Positions 9,360 to 20,523 of a stretch of 49,061 nt of DNA are shown one piece after another. How positions within the stretch are numbered: position 1 is the stretch's first letter; the number at the start of each line of letters is the position of its first letter. The notes beneath the pieces are model-generated. The model did not search any database. It had not been told where the DNA came from and worked only from the letters and a program-made list of their open reading frames with translations. This DNA comes from Pelomyxa schiedti. Lineage: Eukaryota > Evosea > Pelobiontida > Pelomyxidae. The translations under genes and the position numbers were made by a program. The DNA is taken from assembly GCA_020536535.1 (NCBI GenBank), contig JAHLWZ010000914.1, positions 1 through 49,061 of the forward strand, given 5' to 3'.

Positions 9360-12300
9360 ATGAGGAGTAACAGGGTGGGTGATAGTGGTGATGGTGGTGG
9401 GACAGGGGACTATTTGACCCCCCCTGCTGATTGTGATATTGTGGCACGGACACCACCACCTCTATTTGCAACTAACATACCTGGGAGTGTGAGCGGGATA
9501 GAGGGCCATTTGAGGCGAATTGGTACTCCAATAAAACCTAGGGCCAATAAGGCCTCTTGCAGAGGGTATGTGTTGTGTTTGTGCTTGTATTTGACCCGTG
9601 TGCTTTTGTTACTTTTATGAGAGAGGTTGACATAAAAGCAGGTTAGCTGGAATGTGCTCTATGAAGTTCCTTGTACCTGTGACTGCTGCCACGTTCATAG
9701 GAACGATTGTGGTTTGTTGCTTGGCCCCGATGAGTGCACTATGGTTCTCATCAATGAATAGTCTCACAACAACATGCATAAACAGTTTGACGAGGGTATT
9801 TTCCCATTTCCTTTCGTTTGCGACAACCCCGACAGTGACCCATCATTTGACTTTGATTCCAGCAAATTGATGTCTATCGGTCGCTCCTCGTTGAGCAGAG
9901 TGTTGTGGCCGTTTCTGACCAACTTGGGACCCTCCCTTGTGTGGGCGATGTGATTAGCGGTTCTATTCGGGAAGAGGCATTTCTATCTAGCATTCCAGTT
10001 CACAACAATAGCAAGGCATTCAGGTTGCTGTTTCATTCTCTGCTTAGAACGTACCCAGTCAATAATTTGGTTTTTTTCCCCTTTTTTTTGCTGTTTTTTT
10101 TTTTTTTTTTGATTTTCAGCATAGATTGTTGCTTGGGTAAATTCTCAAGGAGAACATATGTATGTAGATAGAGGAGATAGTTGGGGTTACTATGACAGCA
10201 ATGTGGAGTCTGATTTGCATCTTTTCGTGATCAAGGATAATATCTTCACATCACAACCGGCAACTACTCTCACTGATTATAACTTTACAAACAAGGATTG
10301 GTGGTACGTTGATTCATTCAGGGTCCGCTTTTACTCACAGATTCTCTTTATCAGGAAACTTGGCTTAACCGGCTGGAATGGAGCATGGACTCCTATATAT
10401 ATGTCTGCAAATGCGAATGACGGCCGAGTCATTGCGTACACACTTAGAGCTGAAGCCTCTGTGCCAGCTGTGGTGCAAATTACATACACGGTGGTCTACT
10501 TGCAGGACTTCTTCATCGACTTCAATCTTACAGCAAATGGATTGGCTTTCTTGGCTGAAGACCACTCTTTGGAAATCATTGCCGGGACCAGAGGGGTTCC
10601 AGTATCAGTTGCCGGGGACGTATTTGCTAAGAATTGTTCCGTTTCAATGATCACAGCGGTTACAGAAACGGTACTTAGTTTTCTTCCTCTCTAAACATTT
10701 CTCTGGGAATTCACACCAACATAGTGGCTGAATACATCCGGTTTCTTGGAGAGTCACTTTACAATGACATTTGATGAAATGGGCCTTACTTATGTTGACA
10801 TTGTTTCAATCAGGACAAAGGGAAACCTTGTTCTGTGGATGTTTCTCATCACCCCCGAGAAAGTACTTTTAATGGCTCTCATCGTTGCGCTCACAAAAAT
10901 ATGTAAAAAAGGATTTCCTGGACACGGTACGAGAACAGCAACAAGTTGCAATTTCCCACTCCCGAATTTCTCTATGGATTGTACTGTTCCTTGAATTTTG
11001 CATTGGAGCGGTAGCGGTTACCATAAGTGTAGCCCTCTCCCTCGTTTTGGCGAGATCGCTGGGGGAGATCATAAGCAAATTGCAAAGAGTGTCTCGGGGG
11101 CAAATTGCCAAGTATTTGCTTCGCTTTTTGTTGATTTCATAGCTTAATTACTACCAGGACTGACAGCAATACCAACCTAAGAAACAGTATGCTCCAAGAA
11201 ATCGATTCCGTAAGTATTCATGCTATTTGACAAAGCTCATTCCTCAAAAAGTTGAACTGGGAAGTTGCCAGAATGCAATCTGCACTTGAGTCATTCAGCC
11301 AGTAAGTTCCCTGTCTTTTGTTAAAATTTTAACCAACATCTATTTAAGATACGTTCCCAACCAAGTAGTAAGGTATAACCGTTTCATCCATTCCAGTGTT
11401 ATTTTTACACATTATGAAGATACCTGTGCAAGAACAATATGAAACCAGTCGTAGGCGTGAGCACAATGCATTGTACCGTGATGTTTCTGGACGTTGTTGA
11501 CTTTGTATGTGGACAACCCTTTCTTTAGTTACGTGACTGTGTGTTACAGACCCGGAATATGGATCAACATGGTGCACAAACTATCATTGACATACTCTCC
11601 ATCATGTTTGAGTCATTTTCTACTATAATCACGAAAAATCAGGGCTGTATTGACAAGGTACTGATTTATCTCAGTAATACTTAGATAAATCTAACATTCC
11701 AAAAGTATATTGGGGATGCCATTATGGTGAGCAATAATCGAAATCCCTTTTCCGAACTAAAAAGGAAAAAAGGCGTTGTGGGGGTGCCCGGTTATTGATC
11801 ACAACTCTGAATTTCATGCATGCAAAGCTGTGGCAGAAATTTTGGATTCTCTTTCAAAACTGAATATGATTTTCGCAGCGAAATCTTACCCTACAATGCG
11901 AGTGCGCATCGGGGTGTGTTCTACCTTATGAAACTAAGGCCCTTACCAAAACCTAGTTGCATTCCGGGGAAGTAAAAGCTGGCAATGTTGGGTACAGGCG
12001 TAATCTTTCTTTCTTTTCCTCTGATTCTTTCCAAGGTCAAGTCACCGGCTCAACTATACTGTATTAGGTATTTCTCCTTTAGTTGTTGTAATTTATTTAC
12101 TCCGGCACAGGAAACACGGTGAATTTGGCCAGCCGATTAGAGCCTCTCAGTAAAGAACTTGGCACCTCAGTTCTTGTATCTAGTAGCATTAGGGATGCCG
12201 CAAAATCCAGCGGTGCTTTTTCTTGGCGAGCCCTTGGTCACACCAAAGTATTCTAAGTTACCTACATGTGAAGTGTAATGGATTGCAGGTGCGGGGCTTC

Positions 12301-12619
12301 AAGGATCCAGTTCTTGTCCACGAATTCTTTGGATTGACTTCCCAGTATGGGATTCCCTTGCTATCCCTTTCCCTCCACTAACCACAAAACAAGCCTGACA
12401 CCGGAGCACAAAAAGCTTCTATCGGACTATGAACACATAGACAACTTCCTCTACAACAATCCAATCCAACTTAGTCCCGAATCACTTACAGACAACAGTG
12501 AAGAAATCAGCCAGGCAATGGCTTCGTACCTAGAAGTTAATCCCAGTGACTACCCAATCACACAGGCCAGAATCAAACTCTTCAACAGCCCACAATCGCC
12601 ACCAACCACCAGCACCTGA
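9360..12619 (+). CDS. Receptor adenylate cyclase C1 (TM - Cache - TM - HAMP - class III cyclase)
   Basis: This gene has many short introns. A cytosolic N-terminus carries the motif GHLRRIGTPI. It is followed by TM1 (FLVPVTAATFIGTIVVCC, about 9665-9725), then a Cache-like ectodomain of about 300 residues with YRSLLVEQSV, WGYYDSN, YNFTNKDWW and YMSANANDGRVIAYTL. TM2 (about 10975-11060) leads into a HAMP-like RSLGEIISKLQRVSRGQIAK. The cyclase domain (about 11440-12330) has FLDVVDF (first metal Asp), GCIDKYIGDAIMALWG (second metal Asp at 11715-11717; Lys as adenine-selecting residue), HSGEVKAGNVG, and YTVLGNTVNLASRLE with the transition-state Asn and Arg. The Lys...Thr pair is that of class IIIb adenylate cyclases. 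All catalytic residues are present, so it should convert ATP to cAMP. A conserved tail follows a short intron after the cyclase domain. It is the first of three tandem copies. Confidence 0.85.
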
Positions 12620-12905
12620 ACAACACAGCAAAATCACCCACTAGAGAGTTGTATCAAAGTCGGAATTAAATATAGTTAGATAGACAGACACCAAACAAAA
12701 AGCGATATCACACGATGTCCTGTGGCTCCCCAACAGGCACATCATTAATTCCCTTTACTGTAAATCTGGATCGGCGACGTTCACCTCGGTTTAGATCCGC
12801 GCTCCAAATCGGGCGAAACAACGTTCAGAAGTTGAAAAAAAACAAGCGAAACAGTTCCATCTGTGTTGGTTTAGGTCCCAACACAAACTAATCTAACATA
12901 CAACC

Positions 12906-15900
12906 ATGACTACCACCAACGCTGTTGCGGCAAACAACAAGGTAGTAACATCTGTCTCCCTCCTCGGTAGTATAGTAGTATCAATCCCAATGTTTGCCAG
13001 GGAAACATCGATGTCAACGAAGATAGCGCAGAAACACAAAGAGGACTCACAACTAGTAGTACGGGTGAGTGCAGTGCAACAGCAACAACCGTGACTAGTG
13101 TGATGTCATGTGGTGGTGAGCACGTGCGCGAGTGCCACCTGAGTGGAATAGGTGTTCCAATGGCATCTTTCAAAAGGAATCAGACGTAAGTGCACCTTGT
13201 TGTTGCTTCCCCCACACTGGTTCTGCCACAACACTAAGTTCTGACATTGTATTTCAAATAGTAACATGTGTTCGCTGATGCTATTTGTACCAGTGGCTGC
13301 AGTTGTTGTTATTCTAGCCATTGTTGGGTGCTGTCTGGCACCCATGGGCGCACTCTGGGCCCGCACACTGGACTCCCTCACAACAACATGTATTAGTAGC
13401 TTGACTCATGTAAACTCCCCAACCTTGGCCGAATTTCTTACTGATTAACGCCACTTGAATATACATACAAGGAAATAGGAGTGTACCGATCACTTCTTGT
13501 TTATCAAAGCGTGAATGCAGTCACCGAGCAGGTGATGATTCCACCATCTGTTGCGGACATTGTGAGCCACTCCATCCCAGAGTCTGCATACACGTCACCA
13601 GTTCCACTGTGCAACGACTCTACTGCGTTCCAGCTTGTGTTCCGTGCTGTTGTTTCATTGTTCCCTGTCAACAACGTGGTATGTATCTCTCAGTTTTGAT
13701 TTTTGTTTTCTTTTGATCATACTTTGTTGGTTTGAGTCGCTAGCGATTCAATTATTTTTGGCATAGTTTAAATTGCATGGCCAGGTGGCTGCCTGGGTGA
13801 ATAGTAAAGGGGAACACTTTTATGCTGATAGAGCCGACCTTTTTTGGGGATACTATGATGGGAACATCAGCTCAAATTTAACTCTTTTCCTGAGCGACGG
13901 AACAGAGTTCAACATGCAGAGGGGAATGACAATCACCAATTACAACCTCACAGGCAGAGATTGGTGGTAATGTATTTTTTATATTATCAAATACTAAATT
14001 TTAAGTCACCTTGCCACAAAGAAATTAATAGTACTATTCTAACCACTTGATATTGAGTTTAATAAAGGAACCTTGGACTCGCAGCATGGAACGGTTCATG
14101 GACCGCTGTGTACATGTCGGCCAACGTACGTGATGGCAGAGTTATTGCATATACTCTGAGACCTCCAATGGCAGTACCGGTTGTATTACAAGTTGCACTC
14201 ACTCTGAATTGGCTGCAAGGCTTTTTTATCAACTTCAACTTGACCACAAATGGGTTGGCTTTCTTGACTGAAGACAAGAGCTTGCAAATACTTGCGGGAA
14301 CCATTGGTGTTCCAATATCCATTGGCGGAGATATCTACGCTCCGAATTGCTCTCTTCCGGCAATCAGAGAAGTCACGGCAGAGGTGCGTACACTCTTCTT
14401 TCCATCGAACTCTCAAAAAAACCTCAATAGTGGCTGAACACATCTGCATTTTGTGAGAGTCACTCCACGATGACAATTGATGGAAGTATCGTTTACACAG
14501 ACATTGTTCCTATCAGAGCAAAGGGTGGTCTTGTTCTGTGGCTCTTTCTTGTCACTCCTGAAGATGTAAGTCATCTCTCCGATCCCAGTTTCACACAATT
14601 GACAAGAAGGATGACAGGATTTCCTGGAGAAAATCAATGAAGAGCAAAGGCGGGCAAACAACCACTCTCACACAGCTGTGTGGGTTGTGTTGTCGATAGA
14701 ATTATTTGTTGGCGCAATTGCTGTTGGCATCAGTGTTGCACTGTCCCTTGCTTTGGTGAGATCACTGAGTAAAGTCGTCAAGAAACTCCAAAGTGTTTCA
14801 CGTGGACAAATCGCCAAGTTCGTCCTATTATTACTAACTATTATCAACTCATCCCATTGCGATAAATGAAGAAGTGGAAGTTCAACTCTTTTGCAGAAGA
14901 GTGTTCTGAAGGAAGTCGATTCAGTATGTGCCCTGGGCTCCCTATCTGACAATAACTCCTTATTCTGTTGTTATTCAGTTGAACTCAGAGGTGATGAAAA
15001 TGCAATCTGCACTTGACTCATTCAGCCAGTAAGTAGCTCTGTCATTGCATAAACGAATAACTTCTGATTCAGGTACGTTCCAAGCGAGGTCGTGAGGTAA
15101 ACACACGCACATACTATCTTCGATCATTGATGGTGGTGTGCAGATACTTGTGTAAGAATAACTTGAAAGCTGTTGTTGGAGTGAGCAAGATGCACTGCAC
15201 TGTGATGTTTCTGGATGTTGCCGAATTTGTATGTGACTTCACCTCACTCACCCTGACATTTCTGAGTTGCTCACGTTTCCACAGACTCGGCACATGGAAC
15301 AACAGGGTGCACAAATCATGATTGAAATGCTTTCGACGATGTTCGAGTCTTTTTCCACGATCATCACAGAGAACAACGGGTGCATTGACAAGGTTTCCTG
15401 CACACTTCTCTTTTTTTCCCCAATGTTCTGACATGAAACCAGTATATCGGAGGCACGATCATGGTGAGTCTTCAGAATGATCTTTTATATCTCCCCTGAT
15501 TGAACCCAAAAAAAAAACAAAGGCATTGTGGGGGTGCCCAGTTATCGACCACAACTCTGAGGTTCACGCATGTCAAGCCGTTTCCGGCATTTTGGCCTCT
15601 CTTTCCAAGTTGAATATGATTTTCAGAGCCAAGTCCTACCCGACGATGCGAATTCGAATTGGGGTGTGTCAAACTGCATTTCTTTTTGAACTCACAATGT
15701 ACAAGGTGAATTCCGGCGAAGTTCAAGCAGGCAATGTTGGGTATGGGTCTTCCAAATCCCTTTATCTTACTTAGATTTCAAAAGGTCAACTCACCGGTTG
15801 AACTACACTGTGCTGGGTATTACTGTTCTTTCTGGTTTTCGCGTGTCTCAATCACACCATTTTTCTTGTGCAGGAAATACAGTGAATTTGGCCAGCCGAT

Positions 15901-16449
15901 TGGAACATCTCAACAAAGAGCTTGGAACGTCTGTCCTTGTTACCAACAGTGTCCGGGATGCTGCTAAAGGGAGCAACACTTTCTCATGGAGAGCACTTGG
16001 TCACATCCAGGTATTCCCTCGCTTTCGCTTTTAGCCCGCACTAATGCAGCCCAGGTTCGCGGGGTAAATGAGCCTGTTCTTGTCCATGAATTCTTTGGAT
16101 TGTCCGCATTGTATGTGAATAACAACACATAACTAGAATGAAAAAAGCAACAGACACACACAAGAACCAACAAACACACAGGATGACACAAGGCACTCGG
16201 AACCTCCTTTCAGCGTACCAACCAATTGACACTCTCCTTTATACCGGGGACATCACCAACAACGGCAACAGCAACAATAAAACCGGCAACAATTCCACAA
16301 CGGAACAAGCGAAAATGGACAAGGACGGAAGAAGAATGAGAATGATCAGTGAAGCCATTTCACATTACCTTGACAACAACCCCGACGACCACGTGATTGC
16401 CCAAGCCTCCCTCTTCATGTTTGATGACAAGAACCACCAACATCACTGA
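12906..16449 (+). CDS. Receptor adenylate cyclase paralogue C2, second metal-binding Asp lost
   Basis: It has the same layout as C1. The start is the ATG at 12906; keeping the frame needs a 29-nt intron at 12942-12970. Then come ECHLSGIGVPM, TM1 (about 13265-13350, LFVPVAAVVVILAIVGCC), and an ectodomain with YRSLLVYQSV, WGYYDGN, YNLTGRDWW and YMSANVRDGRVIAYTL. TM2 is at about 14675-14760 and HAMP reads RSLSKVVKKLQSVSRGQIAK. The cyclase domain spans about 15160-16100. It keeps FLDVAEF and YTVLGNTVNLASRLE but reads YIGGTIM where C1 has YIGDAIM (15449-15457), removing the second metal-coordinating Asp. It also has NSGEVQAG for HSGEVKAG. The protein is probably a weak or inactive cyclase, or a heterodimer partner. 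It is very similar to C3 along its whole length, intron positions included. Confidence 0.85.
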
Positions 16450-16631
16450 CTGTGTACCTTTGATGAGAATTACATACCCTTTTTGTTTGTGCGAATCTGC
16501 ACTTCCTCAACGCGAAGGAGAAATCTAACAACATTTCAGAAGATCCACGGGACCAATCAGGCCAGCACACCAACTCTTTCGCCCAACTTGAAAAGCCAAC
16601 ACACATAGACCCGACCACACAAATTTTTCCC

Positions 16632-19600
16632 ATGAAGAAGCTTCTGTTTGGACCACACAACAACAACAAGGTGAGTGATACCCACCCCACCAGCATCATC
16701 AGTAGTGGTGTTGATGGTTCCGTGGATGGTGGTGGAAATGGCAGGCAACAGCCTCAGAATGAGTGTTCGAAGCGGTCGGGGTGCAGCCGCTCCTCAAACG
16801 CAACGACAGCGACCAGCGTGATGTCGTGCGGTGGAGGCACCCATGTCGAGTGCCATTTGCGCGGAATTGGCATGCCGATGGATGTTTCGTTCCGAAAGAA
16901 CCAGAGGTAGATGATAGATGGTGTCTTTGCTTGGTTAATGATTCTTGAGTTTTTTTTTTTTTTTTTTCCCTTTTACCCTGAAATTCAACCAGCAACCTGT
17001 GCTCTTTGATGTTCTTGGTTCCCTTGACAGCATTTATTGTCATTTTGGCTATTGTTGGTTGCTGCTTGGTACCAATGAGTACTCTGTGGTCTCTCACACT
17101 GGATTCTGTCACAACAACGTGCCACGGAAGCTTGACCCACGTAATAATCCTTCCCTATTCGATGAGTGCATCTCTAGTGTCACTAACACCCCGCGTCTCC
17201 GTCTGATGTTCTTCTAACCTTTTTCACAGCAAATTGATGTGTACCGATCACTTCTGGTTGGGAAGAGCGTGGATGCAGTAGCTGCTCAGTTGATGATTCC
17301 TCCGACAATTGCAGATATTGTGAGGCACTCCATCCCAGAATCCGCATACACATCACCAGTTCCACTGTACAACGACTCGACTGCGTTCCAACTTGTGTTG
17401 CGTGCTACTGTGTCATTGTTCCCTGTCAACAACGTGGTACGTGTCAAGTTAAGTCTTATCTTTCGTTTTTTTGGTTTGTTTTTCGTCTCACATACATGAG
17501 TTACTATTACAAAATAGATTGAACAAACTATTTTATTTTTGGCATTAATTCCACTTGCATGCAGCTAGCAGCGTGGGTGAATAGTGAAGGGGAACACCTT
17601 TATGCGGACAGAGCGGACTTATGTTGGGGATACTATGATGGGAACCTAAGTTCAAATTTAACACTTTTTCTGAGCTCCGGGACAGTGTTCAACATGCAAA
17701 GGGTGATGACAATCACCAATTACAACCTTACAAGCAGAGACTGGTGGTATCAATCACTCTCAACTTCGATTTTCGGATTTCTAATTTTGTGCTTCCTTAA
17801 GGAGCGTTGGACTCACAGCATGGAACGGTTCATGGACCCCTGTGTACCTGTCAGCCAATGCACGTGACGGCAGAGTCATTGCCTATACAGTAAGACCTGT
17901 GCTATCCATTCCCGTTGTATTACAGGTTGCAATCACTCTGGATTGGCTACAACGGGGTTTTTTCATCAACTTCAACTTGACCACAAATGGATTGGCTTTC
18001 TTGGCTGAAGACAAGAGCTTGAAGATACTTGCGGGAACCATTGGTGTTCCAATATCAACTGAGGAGGATGTCTACGCTCCAAATTGCTCTCTTTCAGCAA
18101 TCAGAGAAGTCACGGCAGAGGTGCGTGCCGCTCTCATTTCCATTGAACTCTCTCAACTGGTAATAGTGGCTGAACACATCTGGATTTCGTGAGAGTCACT
18201 CCACGATGACAATTGATGGAAGTATCGTCTACACAGACATTGTTCCTATCAGAGCAACGGGAGGTCTTGTTCTGTGGCTCTTTCTTGTCACTCCTGAAGA
18301 TGTAAGTCATCTCCCCGATCCAGTTTCACACAATTGACAAGAAGGATGGCAGGATTTCCTGGCGAAAATCAATGAAGAGCAAAGACGGGCAAACAAACAT
18401 TCCCACACGTCTGTTTGGGTCGTATTGTCGATAGAATTGTGCATTGGTGCAGTGGCTATTGCCATCAGTGTTGCACTGTCCCTTGCTTTGGTTAGATCAC
18501 TGGGTGATGTCGTCAAGAAACTCCAAAGTGTTTCACGTGGACAAATCACTAAGTGTGTCCTCTCCTTTCCTATTATCAACTCATCCCATTGCGATAAATG
18601 AAGAAGTGGAAGTTCAACTCTTTTGCAGAAGAGTGTTTTGAAGGAAGTTGATTCAGTATGTACCCCTTCTCGCTTCCTGATCTTAATGTTTTTATGCAGT
18701 TGAACTCAGAGGTGATGAAAATGCAATCTGCACTTGACTCATTTAGTCGGTATGTGTTAATTTTGCATTGTGCAAGGAAATAACTTATATTTCAGGTACG
18801 TTCCAAGCGAGGTCGTGAGGTAAACGCACCCTCTCTTCTAACCCCACACCTTCGCTCGTTGATGGGAACTGGGGGTGGTTTTCAGATATCTCTGCAAGAA
18901 CAACTTGAAAGCTGTTGTTGGAGTGAGCAAGATGCATTGCACTGTGATGTTTCTTGATATTGCCGAATTTGTATGTGACTTCACCTCTCCCTCACTCCGA
19001 GTTACTCACGTTTCCACCAGACTCGGCACATGGAACAACAGGGTGCACAAATCATCATTGAAATGCTTTCGACGATGTTCGAGACTTTTTCCACGATCAT
19101 CACAGAGAACAACGGGTGTATTGACAAAGTTTGTGCACACTCCCTTCCTTTTCTCTTTTTTTCCCCAATGTTCTGACATGAAACCAGTATATCGGAGGCA
19201 CGATCATGGTGAGTCTTCGGAATGATCTTTATTCTCTCCCTCCCTTTCATGATATCTCTCTCCTGATTGAACCCAAAAAAACCAAAGGCATTGTGGGGGA
19301 GCCCAGTGATTGACCACAACTCTGAGGTTCACGCGTGCCGAGCCGTTGCGGATATTTTGAACTCTCTTTCCAAACTAAACATGATCTTCAAGGCCAAGTC
19401 CTATCCGATAATGAGAATTCGAATCGGGGTGTGCGCAAATTAGCTTTATTCCTCTATTCTCATGAATTGACCAGCTGCATTCCGGCGAAGTTCAAGCAGG
19501 CAATGTTGGGTGGGAATCTCATTTCTTGCTTTTTTCTTTCTTATTAATCCCAAGGTCAACTCACCGGTTGAACTACACTGTGTTGGGTGCGCTTAGTTTA

Positions 19601-20207
19601 GCTTTTCTCATCTCTCAATCATCATTTTCTTGTGCAGGAAATACTGTGAATTTGGCCAGCCGATTGGAACATCTCAACAAAGAGCTTGGAACATATGTCC
19701 TTGTTACCAACAGTGTCCGGGATGCTACTAAAGGGAGCAACACTTTCTCATGGAGAGCACTTGGCCATATTAAGGTGTCTATTCTTGCTGTTTCTCACTA
19801 CGCACTTATCCAACCCAGGTTCGCGGCGTAAATGAGCCTGTTCTTGTCCATGAATTCCTCGGATTGTCCGCATTGTATGAGCTTAACACAACAACAATAG
19901 CATCTCCCCCCATTACACACTGGTGTGAAGCCTTCCTTAACAAACACACAGGATGACACAAGGCACCAGGAAGCTAATTTCAGCCTACGAACCAATTGAC
20001 ACTCTCCTCTACACCGGCAACAACAACAATTCCGCACCAAATGAAAACATGGATAAGGAGGGAAGAAGCAAGATCAGTGAAGCCATTGCACATTACCTTG
20101 ACATAAACCCTGACGACCACGTGATTGCCCAAGCCTCCCTCTTCATGTTTGATGCTCCTGCTGCTGATATTTCTCGTGCGAACCAACCTGCTGACAATCT
20201 CCCGTAA
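16632..20207 (+). CDS. Receptor adenylate cyclase paralogue C3, second metal-binding Asp lost
   Basis: This near-duplicate of C2 starts at the ATG at 16632. Its first exon is longer than in C2 and has no 29-nt intron. It carries ECHLRGIGMPM, TM1 (about 17000-17085, LMFLVPLTAFIVILAIVGCC), and ectodomain blocks YRSLLVGKSV, WGYYDGN, YNLTSRDWW and YLSANARDGRVIAYTV. TM2 lies at about 18410-18495, followed by HAMP. The cyclase domain (about 18890-19870) has FLDIAEF, ENNGCIDK, YIGGTIM (19194-19202), HSGEVQAGNVG and YTVLGNTVNLASRLEHL. As in C2, GDA has become GGT, so one metal-binding Asp is missing while the substrate-selecting Lys and the Asn/Arg pair remain. The C-terminal tail holds AYEPIDTLLYTG, then ISEAIAHYLDINPDDH. 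Exons are better conserved with C2 than introns are, which argues against a recently decayed pseudogene. Confidence 0.85.
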
Positions 20208-20523
20208 CTGTTCTCACTCAGATCGCTCGATCGAACCGACGCTTCACTGAATTTTTTTTCAAAAGAAAAATAAATAAAAGCGAAAAAAAAGACCAGGCGG
20301 AGAATGGGCGACAAGGTGAAGCGACACCACTTTTTTTTGTTGTTTATATATATCGCGTGTTTTAACTGATGGTCCAGTTGTATCTATAAAGTTATTTGTA
20401 TTTTACAACAAATAAACACCACCCGACCTTTTTTTTTTTTCCCTTCCCCCCAACTGCGAAATAGCCAAAGGAACTGCACTCTTAACTTTAATGAAATAGT
20501 TCACGAGGGCAGAGTTGGAGAAA
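20208..20523. other. Spacer between cyclase C3 and the SAP-UNG gene
   Basis: This A/T-rich sequence has AATAAA-like motifs near 20268 and 20410, A and T homopolymers (around 20285 and 20430), and TTTATATATATCG at about 20343. It probably holds the C3 3' UTR with polyadenylation signals and the promoter of the next gene. An in-frame TAG at 20497 sets the limit for the start of the SAP-UNG protein at 20524. No further gene is visible. Confidence 0.5.

Larger units (their letters stand above)
9360..20207 (+). repeat. Tandem array of three paralogous cyclase genes
   Basis: C1, C2 and C3 lie head to tail with spacers of 286 and 182 nt and a repeat unit of about 3.3-3.7 kb. C2 and C3 share long near-identical stretches (for example around 14460-14530 and 18196-18265) and matching intron positions. 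C1 differs more and resembles the inverted copy C4 at 36.3-39.7 kb in the catalytic motifs. Unequal crossing-over producing C2/C3 is the simplest origin. Confidence 0.85.

Noticed and set aside
9360-20207. Cyclases considered as guanylate cyclases
   Set aside because: The base-selecting position before the GDA motif is Lys, not Glu, and the partner is Thr, not Cys or Ser. This is the adenylate (class IIIb) pattern.
12906-20207. C2 and C3 considered as plain pseudogenes
   Set aside because: Despite the GGT change, both keep open exons, conserved splice sites and the remaining catalytic residues. Only activity is in doubt.
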